DNA from: Spinellus fusiger
Lineage: Eukaryota; Mucoromycota; Mucoromycetes; Mucorales; Phycomycetaceae
Length of the DNA stretch: 64,000 nt
NCBI GenBank assembly: GCA_025094145.1
Contig: JALLLS010000071.1
Span: 116,117 to 180,116, forward strand
Reading direction: 5' to 3'
Made by a program: the position numbers and the translations under genes. Positions 1 to 10,780 of the stretch are shown piece by piece. The notes under the pieces are model-generated. The model saw only the letters and a program-made list of their open reading frames with translations, searched no databases and was not told the DNA's origin. The stretch's first letter is position 1, and every line of letters starts with the position of its first letter.

Positions 1-1346
1 AAAGCAACACAAGTCTCTTCTAACTCAGTACAATTATAGTCATCTGTACATGCCATCATTTACTGTTAGTTAACCAAAATATATTTGGGTGTCTGATGTT
101 GACTTGCCTGCTATGTTCCATATCTCCCACAAAGTACTGCAGCTAATGCTCAATTGTAGATAGTATACTACTTCAGAGATAAATCTTTCCATTATAAATT
201 TATCTGCTTCTCTCAATAGGCTGGCACAGTCTTTTATGCTTCCAATGTCAATCTTGTTGGTATGAACAAAGTCCAGAATTCTTTCAAATACTTTAGGATC
301 CACTCCTCGAAGAATGATCTCTTTTTCTGTAGATTCTTTCATGCCACTTGTAAATAGCTCTTTAAAAAATGGGGATGATACAGCTAGAATACACTTTATA
401 CTATAAAACACTTGGCTATTTGATATATCTTCATCATCAGCGCCGGTTTCTGATTCTTCTTCACTCTCAAATACTCGAATAGTGACATCGTGAAATCGTG
501 AAATAAATCTACTGTCAAACTGAAGAGGTGCTTGGATCATAGGGTTGGGCTTCACTTTTAGTTGATGAGTATCTACTTCTTCGAGTTTGACAGAGATAGT
601 AAGAGTGTCGTTGTCAATATAGTCATCAATATATACCACAGATATAAACCGTGGATACCCATATATAGGAAACTCAACTATAGAATGTCACAGTTAAATT
701 CAATTGTGATCATTAGTCATTTGTCTACCTAAATCATAGAGATGTTCAAATTCTACCAACAGTTGATTAATATGTATTCAGGTATACTATGCCATAGAAA
801 TAATCTTCTTAATTTTTACTATAGATTCAGGGGTAGATTTTGTAGGTGATATCATGGTGATCTCGGCTTTAACATTAGGTTCTGATTTGTTAGTACTTCC
901 TGTTAATAATGTTCCTCCACAAATTAAGTGAATTCCAATATGCTATTATGGCAATTAAGTTGAGAACTAGTAAACAAATAAAGTATTCTATTACTTGTTT
1001 TTGATAGTATACCTCATCATTGTCTATTCCTTTGTATATCTATCAAGTGTATATGTTTAATTGGTAATACAAGCGAAGAACCATGATTTGGTTTGTTTGT
1101 CTATTTCTACCTCAAGGTACCTATAGACATATAGTTAATACTTTTGTTTGACATGAAACAATAATTACGAGAAAGAAACGTATACTAGGATAAAGTATAT
1201 GCAATGCATTGTATTGTTAGCTTACCATTGATAGTTTCTTCCTTGAAAATATGGACTGCGTACTCTAAAACGTGTCTTAATATTTGACCATTCAGAAATT
1301 GACCATATGAAAGAGTATTCCTTGGGTTCAACTGTTCCTATAAGTA
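1..1346 (-). pseudogene. Decayed MATH-BTB gene copy, cut by the left window edge
   Basis: This is the paralogue of the intact MATH-BTB gene at 36129-38187, in the same orientation and colinear exon by exon: MATH exon near 1226-1336, the 10-nt microexon at 1111-1120, a second MATH exon near 800-928, the BTB exon 82-648, and the start of the next exon at 1-44. It appears broken. The acceptor before the BTB exon reads GG instead of AG (649-650). The donor after it reads AT instead of GT (about 83-84). The ATG of the first exon in the intact copy has no counterpart here. The BTB exon itself is still open for about 190 codons, so decay looks recent. BTB/MATH proteins normally act as substrate adaptors of CUL3 ubiquitin ligases. 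The remainder of the gene lies outside the window. Confidence 0.75.
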
Positions 1347-1856
1347 TACTCGCTTATGTAATATCAAGAACAATTATATAAATATTTGCTATAGCATACA
1401 ACATGTGAACATTGATTATGCCTATACTTACTCATACTGAGAATGAAGAGAGAAAGAGATAAGTATAGTATTGCTATGTATTATCGTTTTATAGACAAAG
1501 ACAATGACCATATAATGCAGTACATAAAATGTTGAGCTCATTGTTCTGTATAGATTGTAGTTTTTATTCATTCATAAGATAAACTTGTAGATAAAAAGAC
1601 CACCCCTAGTTATTGATTGTAATGTTTTCCCTTTGTATATTTTATTATTGATAATTGTGTGTGTATGTTTTCATTCTATTAAGATATTCTTGAACAATAA
1701 ATACAAATAATAAATAGCATAATGAATCAACTAATTACTATGAGAATCAGTTGATAGAATCAAAGCAAGGACATGTGCTATGTAGTATTGATTTGATATT
1801 AAAAATCTAGCCAATAGAGCATCTGTATATAAATAAATTGATAAACCAGTTGTTTA
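1347..1856. other. AT-rich intergenic stretch
   Basis: This stretch lies between the decayed MATH-BTB copy and the Tc1-type element. I see no gene, RNA or repeat in it. Confidence 0.5.
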
Positions 1857-1997
1857 TACACTATTTTCACTTATTATTGTCGCACTTTTAGAGAAAAATA
1901 TGTCGCATTAATTAATTAAAATTTGGCATAGTAAAAGATTTAAAACTGGCGTATTCTAAGTACTTGAGGTTTTCTTACATTTTACTTTTCTTAAGAA

Positions 1998-3317
1998 ATG
2001 AATAACATTGTGCACGAAGACGGCCAAGGAAATATCTATAATGATGAAGGCATAGCCGTTACAGTAGTGGAGATGGGGGTAGACGAGGAGACATACCCCA
2101 TTGAGACGGTTACAAATTTCGGGATGTACCTTGACCTCAAACCACCCGAGAAGCCAGAAAGAAGAACTGTACAACAATCCGTAGACAGAGATGTCAATAC
2201 GGAAGAGGATAACAGAGCTCCTGGTATCCACAGGCATTAAAAATATTCCGAAAAAGAGCAGTTGTTTGTATTGATTTATGAAAGGGGTATGAGCGTCAGA
2301 GCTGCTGCGCTGAAACTTCAAATCCACCCACGCACTGCTCAGCGATGGTACTCAAACGATCAGCAGAATCCTCAGACATTCATTGCCAGAAAAGAAGGTA
2401 GTGGAAGGCCAGTTGGTAGACCAGCACTACTTGACGATAGCCATAAAAGATTTTTGGTCGATTTATTGGACGATCAGCCCTCTTTAGTCCTGGATCAAAT
2501 GATGGAGAGTTTGAGAACGTCTTTTATTGATTTAGAGATATCGAAAACAGCTCTCTACAATTTTGTCACCAAAAATTGTAAGATCAGTCTGAAAAGAGCC
2601 CATTTTCATTCAGTTGATCGTAATAGTCCTGAAAAGATCAAGAATCGAAAGGAGTGGGTACAGAAATGGATGGAGACAGACATGGACTACATGAGCAACT
2701 GTGTCTTTATAGATGAGGCGGCATTCCACATCAACATGAAGCGTACTTTTGACCAAGCAAAAGTAGGTACTCGTGCAGTAGTAAAAGTACCAAGAACGAG
2801 GGCCAAAACAACAACTATTATGGGAGCAACATCTGCTCAAGGCCTTGTCAATATAAAAGTAAGACGGCCTCGAATGTTGCCTGTTTCAAAGAAGAGAAGA
2901 ACTACTGGATCTGGTGGGCCTTCTCAAAAACAAAGCAAAGGCACTGTTACTGGCCACTATATCAATTTCTTGAGCGATACAATGGATGTCATGGACAATT
3001 TTCCAGATGTTTTCAAGGATAATTACTTGATTATGGACAACGCCCCCATCCATATGAATGAAGACATTAAAAGCTTCATTGAAGGCTGTGGGTACAAGTG
3101 TGTTTATCTTCCCCCTTACTCACCAGAGTTGAATCCCATTGAGCAATTCTGGTCTGTTTGCAAAAGCAGGTTAAAAAGAGAAAGACTCTTGGAAGAAGAA
3201 ACACTGTCATCTAGAATCGCCAATGCATCTAACCAAGTTCTTCTCGGTGACCTCAGAGGGTTTTGCAAATACTTTGTCGATAGATTTGAGGATTGCTTAC
3301 AAGAGAAGCCTCTTTAA
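1998..3317 (+). pseudogene. Tc1-like DD34E transposase, one in-frame stop
   Basis: Reads as a 439-codon transposase from ATG 1998 to the stop ending at 3317, in one frame, except for a TAA at 2238-2240. The downstream 359 codons contain an N-terminal helix-turn-helix (SVRAAALKLQIHPRTAQRW) and a complete DDE catalytic set: FIDEAAFH, IMDNAPIH and NPIEQFW. There are 34 residues between the second Asp and the Glu, the DD34E arrangement of Tc1-type enzymes. Sequence on both sides of the TAA looks like ordinary coding sequence (next residues KYSEKEQ), so a nonsense mutation, for example CAA to TAA, is more likely than an intron. Read-through or initiation downstream could still give a partial enzyme. 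It probably cleaved and joined its own 31-bp ends at TA sites. Confidence 0.85.
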
Positions 3318-3388
3318 AAATAAAACATTTATGTCGCATTTGCCGCATCCAACTTATACGCCATCTTTTAATTTATTAATGCGCCAAG

Positions 3389-3457
3389 TTTTTTTTCCAA
3401 AAGTGCGACAATTTTTTTTCCAAAAGTGCGACAATTTTTTTTCCAAAAGTGCGACAA
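3389..3457. repeat. Tandem 23-bp subterminal repeats in the transposon right end
   Basis: Three copies of CCAAAAGTGCGACAA at 3397, 3420 and 3443, spaced exactly 23 bp apart by T-runs. The outermost overlaps the right terminal inverted repeat, so the terminal motif (probably a transposase-binding site) has been amplified inward. The left end has only one copy, making the element asymmetric. Confidence 0.85.
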
Positions 3458-3477
3458 TAATAAGTGAAAATAGTGTA

Positions 3478-4265
3478 CACGTTTATAATACAAAAATACC
3501 TCATTGAGTTGGGATCTATAATCAACATACAAAAGATGTCTTAAATTAACCTTTTATTTATTAATAACTTATGAGCAATGTTAGAGCAGGTCTGAAGGTT
3601 GGTTTTCTTTTTATAATTCACCTATGTAGTTCTTTTTTAAAAGCCTTTAGTATCTTCAAATAGATCAAACATACAATAAAATAGTGGTCAAAATATAATA
3701 ATTATCATGAGTATATGTTTATTCATTAAAGTATCACTAAGAGATTTAAAATATTGTAATCGATTATTTATCGATTTATTTATGTAGACATTGACCGATA
3801 AGGTTATGTAAACCTCACATGAAACTACTCTGTTTCTGTCTACAGTGAATATACATTCTCAAATATCAGAAAGACAGCATAAGCCTAAGAGTAGCTCAGT
3901 TAGCTATCATGATTATTAAAATAAAAAGATATCTTCAACTCGTGTATTTACTGAATGTTAGTGATAGTTATTGTACAGATGTCAATATCAACATTAAGCA
4001 TAAGCTAACAGAGTGTTAGTGCAGATATTAACCGTAACTAGTATTTAACAATAGGTTACTGTTGATCCTCTTATAATCATGGAAGAGAGAGAGAGAGAAT
4101 ACATTATGCCTTTTATGATCATACTATAGACAGACCTACTTATAAACAGAACATATAAAACACGAATAAACATCTATCTGTACTTCAACCATCCCAATAA
4201 GTGTTCACTTACATCCCAAAATAAAGCAAATCTGATGTTTATTATAGGATTCCAACATGCACACA
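3478..4265. other. AT-rich intergenic stretch
   Basis: About 790 bp between the transposon and the galactokinase 3' end. No coding, RNA or repeat feature is recognisable apart from a short GA run near 4085. Confidence 0.5.
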
Positions 4266-5953
4266 TTACATTATATCCAATACAGCAGCCCCACCACACG
4301 GTTTGGTAGAAATAATAGCATCATCTAGTTCATCCTCACTCAATTCAGGAAAGTTGGGACGATAATAGTGTTCCTTAAGAGCATCAATGATGTGAGTGAC
4401 ATTTTTCTCATCTGTCAACATCACTGTACATCCTCCCCAGCCAGCACCTGTAAGACGAGCACCATAAGCACCATTCTTCAGAGCAATAGCACATAGGGCA
4501 TCGATCTCAGGACACGAACAATCAAAGGACTCCTTGCATGATGTCTGTGAGTCATTCATTAATCCACCAAGAGCTTCTAATGTGTCTTCTGTCACATTCT
4601 CACATCTATCAGCAAACTCATATACTCGAGAGGCTTCTGAGAATACATGTTGAGTGCGCTGCTGAAGTCTGAAGTAATCTGTTTCTACTGGGAAGCGTTC
4701 CATGTAGTTTTTAAAGAGAATGTCTTGGGGTATATCTGTCATGGTTGCCACCTGTTCTAGTGTGTAGCCTTCAGTATCATATCTTGGAAAAGCGGCTTGT
4801 GCCTTGTGCAGTATTTCAGAGAATTGCTGTTTTTTTGAAAGAGATGAAGTGCTGAAATACAAATCAAACACTTCTCTGAGAGTGTCTACTTGCTGAGGCA
4901 GTCCAAATGCCTTTGATAAGAACAGAGCAGCCATTTTAGTCTCTACTACTCTTAGATTATAGTGGCGAGGGGCAGTAACAAATTTGTCTGCCTTCACGAG
5001 TGTGTTGGCAATGACAAATGCCAGAGGAGGACGAGTAGAAGGAAGTTGGATGTGTTGAGCAGTAAGGCTTGGTACAAACTCAACACGAAGAGCATATCCT
5101 TTCTGAGAAAAGATGGAGGCACTTTGATCCATGCCACCACCATTGACGCCTACATTGCGCTCAGCAGTGATGGCTATTTCTGCCAATTCTTGTTTAGTGA
5201 AGGACAGTTGGTTAGCGGTAGCTACTGATAATGCCGCTGCACAGACAAAGGCAGCAGAAGAGGAAAGTCCACCACCAGCAGGAACACTGCCATGGACCAA
5301 CAAAGAGAGACCCTTGGGTTGGTCTAGTGATACATTCTCCAATATGCCCTACAATTGGTGAATATCCTGCATAAAGACCATCTATAAATGTCTATGTCTA
5401 TAGACTCTACCTTGTAACCACACTTGAAGTAGTTGGACCATTCGTGCTGGGAGTTATCAATGGTGACTACCTTTTCTTTCCCTTCATAGTCGAATTCCCG
5501 AGCAGGATAACGAAGATCGGCATTTGCAAGCGAAACCGAAGTCTCCTTTGATACAGCACCGAGAATAACGATATCACGCTCAATGGCCATAGGAAGTACA
5601 CCAAAACCACAGTAATCAATATGTTCACCAATCAAATTCACACGTCCTGGTGAGCGTACAATATACTCTGGTGAACAGCCATAGATTTCTTTGAAGCGAG
5701 AAATAAGATCGTTGTAGCGTACACTGCTATATTCAATACAAATTCGTATATTCAACCTACCCTTGTTTTAATAGACAGGAAGTATCATAGATAGCATCCA
5801 GTGAAGTACATACAGGCACAGTATCAGACATTGGATCAAGAAAAGGTAGAAAGAAAAGAGAAAGAGAAAGAGAGAGAGTGTGTGTGTGAGGAATTCACAG
5901 AAATTCAACTTTTGCCTATAGTACTGGGGTTGAATACGAGTGACTTTTTCCAT
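4266..5953 (-). CDS. GAL1: Galactokinase (GHMP kinase)
   Basis: Phosphorylates galactose with ATP in the Leloir pathway, in the cytosol; a GALK2-like preference for GalNAc cannot be excluded. Exons: 5953-5925, 5726-5411, 5348-4266; 475 aa, close to the usual 460-520. The galactokinase signature GRVNLIGEHIDYCGF is near residues 37-51. The GHMP ATP loop (GSVPAGGGLSSSAAF) is near 135-149. The catalytic Asp region GGGMDQSAS lies near 185-193, and the third GHMP motif LTGAGWGGC is near the C-terminus. The 62-nt second intron restores YFKCGYK-GILEN exactly. The first intron (198 nt) was placed by phase and is less certain; the 9-residue first exon could be wrong. The gene is divergent from the bZIP gene across a 656-bp intergenic region. 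Confidence 0.9.
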
Positions 5954-6609
5954 CTGCTGGTGTGATCTAACTGTACCACTTGCAAGTATTTTGAGTGCCT
6001 AGTTTATTATCAGTGCAAGGCATGCATGGATATTAGTACACAAGGTTCATAGACATTTATGTAGTCCTCGGCAGCTATCTACTTTAGGTTGTTGGCCTCT
6101 GATGATTGGTGTTTGGTAAGTAGACTATAAGTCTACACTACTTCTATAGTGATGGATAGGAATGTCCTTGAGTCAACACTGTAATGGATAAAAGTGTAGC
6201 CTAAGAAAACTTCACTCACTGCACTTGCGACAAAATAAACTCAACTGCTGTCTTGAAACTACACACACACACACATACACACATATATATAAATATATAC
6301 TATTTTATTTATATTGTTGAGTTCTATTCTCTTGGTGTCTTTGGCTGTTGACCTCTTCTGTTGGATTGGGAACAAGTCAATACAAATCTACGCGTGGCAT
6401 TCACTCGTACAAAACATCTTGATGGTACTCTTCCCTACTTTCGTGTGGCGACCCTCCAATCGGTGCCGTTTATTCTGAGCATTTTGTACAGGTAGAATTA
6501 GGCGACGACTTGGAAAACTTATTCATCTGCGGTCCGTTCTTTCTTTTATTTTTGCAGTGGGAAATTGTGGGTGGAGGTTTTCTATTATTATTTTCTATCT
6601 GTTATAGAA
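5954..6609. promoter_or_regulatory. Shared upstream region of GAL1 and the bZIP gene
   Basis: 656 bp between two divergent start codons, so it must hold both promoters. It contains a CA-rich and TA-rich run (about 6260-6310). No individual factor site is assigned with confidence. Confidence 0.45.
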
Positions 6610-8087
6610 ATGTATTCTTTGCCACTTCATACACGATCTCATCCACCAGTACAAGTACAGGCACTTACCACCACCACCACCAACAACAACAACAATACTA
6701 GTACTACTGCTAGTACAGCAGCAGTAGCACTGCCTCATATACCAACACCAATCCAATTGTCACAGGGTAAGTCTCCACTCTGTTTAGAGTATAGGCACAT
6801 TGTGTACAGAACAGAACAGAACAAAACAGAACAAAACAAAATACAAAAAAGACATGTAAAGACTTATTTACTAGACCGCAGGCGATCCACCCATGCTGAC
6901 TGGTCGCACAGCATGGAAGGTATACCATAGCTTATGAATGAGCACCATTACTTATTTGCATAGACCAGGTCACACCACGACTTCATTACAGATCCCCAGA
7001 GCTATACTCTCCTTCCTCACAAGTACCTCCCCGTAATTATCCCACCTTACCATCTAAACTGAACAGACCAGTGATTCCCTCCAAGAGAGCAGCTCAAAAC
7101 AGAGCAGCTCAAAAAGCGTTTCGACAGAGAAGAGAGCAATATGTGAAAGATCTAGAGAAAAGATCAACAGAAATGGACAATTGGAAAGAGGAATTAGAGG
7201 AGCTTCGTAATGAGAATATGCAGCTTAGAGAGACCATCAGTATGCTTGAACAAAGACTTGCAGAAGTGTCCATGGGATGTAGTATCAATTCATCACAACC
7301 TTCTAGTACTGATGCTACTACCCTTGCTATTGGTGGTGGTGATGGCAGTAACAATCATAGCAATAGTAATAACCACAACAACATTCGCATGCATTCTCGT
7401 AATAATACGCATAACAACAGTAATAATAACACTAGCACTGATAATAATATGAATATGCATGTCGATAATAGTGCTGCTACTACTAATACTAATACGACGA
7501 CGACGAAGAGTACTACGAGTACTCCTGATATGAGTACATCACCCTTTGTCTCGACAGAATCAGCAAAAAGAGATTGTTCTTTATCTTCAGGAGAGATACC
7601 GGACACGGCTCTAGACACACAAGAAAAGAAAAGCCCATTCCTATCTATCCCTTCTCATGCTTCCCATTCTAATGTCTTTTTATCGCCTAAAGACAGCCAT
7701 GTCCTCAAACCTTCCCTCCATGGACACCCCCAGCCTTCATCCCAACCTAAATCCACACGACATATCGAACCCACGCATCCCTCTTCTGTTCAGCCAACCC
7801 ACGAATTCTGGTCCTTTGATCCTAGTCAAGAACTTGCTATTCAGTTTAATTTTGATCCCTTCTTTGAGGATGATTTTGATCCATTAATAGGCACTCATGA
7901 AGCCCCAGATCCCGTCACTCATGCCAGTAGTGGACGTGTATTGGATGACTTGTTTGCCGTATTACAGACACGCCAAAGGCCCCAGATCCCTCTTCAGCCA
8001 GAGAAGGTGGCTATTCCTGTAGAGAATGTATTCTCAAAAACACTTGCATCTACTGTCGACTATACACAGGGAACGGAAGAGAAATGA
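6610..8087 (+). CDS. Yap/AP-1-like bZIP transcription factor
   Basis: Nuclear DNA-binding regulator, 426 aa. Exons 6610-6766 and 6964-8087; the 197-nt intron (G|GTAAGT ... CATAG) closes phase exactly and yields an uninterrupted frame. The basic region, about residues 93-112, contains NRAAQKAFRQRR. This matches the fungal AP-1/Yap signature (N-x2-AQ-x2-FR) rather than the Gcn4 type. A leucine-zipper coiled coil follows to about residue 150. The N-terminus and centre are low complexity (Asn, Ser, Thr runs encoded by AAC/AAT repeats). The C-terminal half has acidic hydrophobic patches (FNFDPFFEDDFDPLIG) that could be an activation domain. I see no clear Yap1-type cysteine-rich redox domain, so a role in oxidative stress is not supported. 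Confidence 0.88.
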
Positions 8088-8422
8088 ACTGAATAGAATG
8101 GAGTAAATGGGATGGAGTGAAAATAGAGTTGAGAGAGTTAGACTATATATCTGTGTTCTGTGTACGTATATAAACATTATATCTATAGGAAGATTTCACT
8201 TGTACAATAAATATGTAATTTAAATCATGGTTGTATTTGATTGTATTTATAGACATACAGACGTTTGTTTAGTTTTGTTTTCTTATTAAAAAAGAAAAGA
8301 GAAAATATATATTGTTTATTAACAAAGTGAAATACAAGATGTAAAGTTAAAGGATTTTTTAAAAATTGAAAGAAAAAAAAGGAAAACACAAAGTGTTGTT
8401 TTGATGTACAATTGAGCAAGGT
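8088..8422. other. Convergent 3' intergenic region
   Basis: 335 bp between the ends of the bZIP gene (+) and the secreted-protein gene (-). It holds AATAAA-type signals (for example near 8206) and A/T runs, consistent with the two 3' UTRs. No gene is seen. Confidence 0.5.
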
Positions 8423-10137
8423 TTACTGGCAAGTGTTCTCGATTCTAGTGAACCAGTCAGCAGAGACTTGGGAATCAGCACCCTTGAGGGGAATGGCAGC
8501 CAAGATGTTGTTGAAGGCCACATCATCCACAATAGGAGAACGAGACAAGATGGCAGCATAGAGAGTGTAAGTAACAGTGGTAGTAGTAGTCTCAGAAGAA
8601 GAGCCTGTGGTAGAGCCAGATTGAGTAGAAGAAGTCTCAGTGGAGGAAGAACCAGAGGCAGATCCAGTTTCGGTGGAAGAGGAAGAACCAGAATGAGAGG
8701 TCTCAGTAGAACCAGACTCGGATGAACCAGAGTGAGAAGTCTCGGTGGAAGAGCCAGAGTGAGAAGTCTCGGTGGAAGAGCCAGAGTGAGAGGTCTCAGT
8801 GGAAGAGCCAGAGTGGGATGAACCAGAGTGAGAAGTCTCGGTGGAAGAGCCAGAGTGAGAAGTCTCGGTAGAAGAGCCAGAGTGAGAAGTCTCGGTGGAA
8901 GAGCCAGAGTGAGAAGTCTCGGTGGAAGAGCCAGAGTGAGAAGTCTCGGTAGAACCAGACTCGGATGAACCAGAGTGAGAAGTCTCGGTGGAAGAGCCAG
9001 AGTGAGAAGTCTCGGTGGAAGAGCCAGAGTGAGAGGTCTCAGTGGAAGAGCCAGAGTGGGATGAACCAGAGTGAGAAGTCTCGGTAGAAGAGCCAGAGTG
9101 AGAAGTCTCGGTAGAAGAGCCAGAGTGAGAAGTCTCGGTGGAAGAGCCAGAGTGAGAAGTCTCGGTGGAAGAGCCAGAGTGAGAAGTCTCGGTAGAACCA
9201 GACTCGGATGAACCAGAGTGAGAAGTCTCGGTGGAAGAGCCAGAGTGAGAGGTCTCAGTAGAACCAGACTCGGATGAACCAGAGTGAGAAGTCTCGGTGG
9301 AAGATCCAGAGTGGGATGAACCAGAGTGGGATGAACCAGACCAGGTATCAGTAGTGCCATCGTGTGTAGTTATGGTGCTGTTGTAAGAAGGACCTTGAAT
9401 GAGAGGTTTTTTGTGGCCACAACGCTTGCTGTGAGCATGTCTTTTTTCAATAGCAGGACCTGAAGCAGACGTAGGGTCAAGCCACAAGAAGACAGTATCA
9501 AAAGCACCATCGTTCTGGGATGAGATCAATTTAGCATTGACTTTGCTAGTTGTCTCGGGGAAACCAGGAATAGCAATAACACCCTGATCCTGAGCAGCAG
9601 CACCCGTCAAAGTGTCCCATTTGGCACCATCAGCAAACCATTGAGCTTTTCAAAGTAAATAGACAACGAATAGAATAAGCAAAATGTCATGGCTATTAAA
9701 TTAAAAATAAAATAAAACTTACAAGTTTGGAACAAGAAAGAGAACTGGTGGTCATTTACATCAATGTAGTCACTGGGTGGTTGAAGGACATACAATTCAC
9801 TGGAAGTAACATTGACACCAGCAACTTCATCAACAACTCTGTGCTTGATGAAGGTGGAAGCAGTGATTTCAACATTGCCAGAGGACACAGAATTCACGAA
9901 GCTCTGAGGGCAAGTAAGTGACAAACCCTTAGAATCAGCCAAGGAGTAGACTGTGCTGTAGATGTTGGAGGATAAACCGGTAACATGCCAGTTTCCATTC
10001 AAGATGCTCAAATCAGTACCGGCGGGGTAGAGAGAGGCATTGTCCTGTAGTGTCTGGGTCTGCTCCTGACGGGGGATAAAAGCAGCAGAGGCAGAAGCGG
10101 CAAGGGCAATCAATGAAAGGCTAACAGTGAATTTCAT
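8423..10137 (-). CDS. Secreted Ser/Thr-rich tandem-repeat glycoprotein, lipocalin-like N-terminus
   Basis: 545 aa, exons 10137-9723 and 9645-8423; the intron (GTAAGT ... AAAAG) closes phase. Residues 1-19 form a typical signal peptide (MKFTVSLSLIALAASASAA). Residues about 20-200 form a compact domain beginning LNGNWHVTGLSSNIYS, resembling a lipocalin-type start, with several N-glycosylation sequons. A dibasic EKRHAHSKR stretch could be a Kex2-type processing site. About residues 230-470 are a tandem array of TSHSGSSTE-like 9-mers with occasional ESGS variants, likely heavily O-mannosylated. The C-terminal 60 residues (from TVTYTLYAAILSRSP) are a non-repetitive domain ending in Cys, without an obvious GPI signal. 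It is probably a wall or surface protein; function unknown. Confidence 0.8.
8690..9345. repeat. 27-bp coding minisatellite
   Basis: More than 20 nearly identical 27-bp units (core GAAGTCTCGGTGGAAGAGCC on the + strand) encode the Ser/Thr 9-mer array of the secreted protein. All variants keep the frame. Copies differ by a few synonymous changes and occasional 18-bp insert units. Confidence 0.9.
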
Positions 10138-10433
10138 TCTATCTTTCCTTGGATATTAATCCAGAGGGCAGTTGTTGGCTTCTTTTATAGAGATGACAAG
10201 CAGTGACAGAAAATAATATATTTAAGGTACAGATTACACTTCTGGACACATAAGCAAGTATAGAAGGACACACAAACAGAAGAGTACAGAACTTTACTGG
10301 TTACTTTTGTTTTTAGCCAACTTGTATTTAAAACATGGAATAACTATGATGAACATTGTGTTGTACGCAAGAACAGAAAAGCGCCTCCATACTGTCTTGT
10401 CTACTGAGTTTTATTACACCATTGAAAAAAGGC
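10138..10433. promoter_or_regulatory. Upstream region of the secreted-protein gene
   Basis: 296 bp between the start codon of the secreted-protein gene (-) and the outer edge of the large palindrome, so the palindrome begins within reach of this promoter. No specific site is assigned. Confidence 0.4.
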
Positions 10434-10555
10434 AAAATGAGAAAAGAGGACCAAAAGCTCAAATTGCCTAGTTTGATATAGAAAAAAACAAACTCATAAG
10501 GAATAGTGTCACCTCTCCATGTCTCTCAAGCCAAAGATGAATCGCATCTCTCTCT

Positions 10556-10780
<225 letters not shown>

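Larger units (their letters stand above)
1859..3475 (+). mobile_element. Tc1/mariner-type DNA transposon with TIRs and TA duplication
   Basis: A 1617-bp element bounded by perfect 31-bp terminal inverted repeats (1859-1889 and 3445-3475), with CACTATTTTCAC at the left tip and its reverse complement at the right. It is flanked by TA dinucleotides (1857-1858 and 3476-3477), the classic target-site duplication of the IS630-Tc1-mariner superfamily. It carries one transposase gene on the + strand, interrupted by a single in-frame stop. The right end has two extra tandem copies of the terminal motif. Perfect repeats and an otherwise open transposase point to recent insertion. Confidence 0.92.

Noticed and set aside
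8359..9360. Long Leu/Pro-rich frame on the - strand
   Set aside because: It is a shadow of the 27-bp coding minisatellite; the Ser/Thr frame has a signal peptide, an in-phase intron and unique flanking domains.
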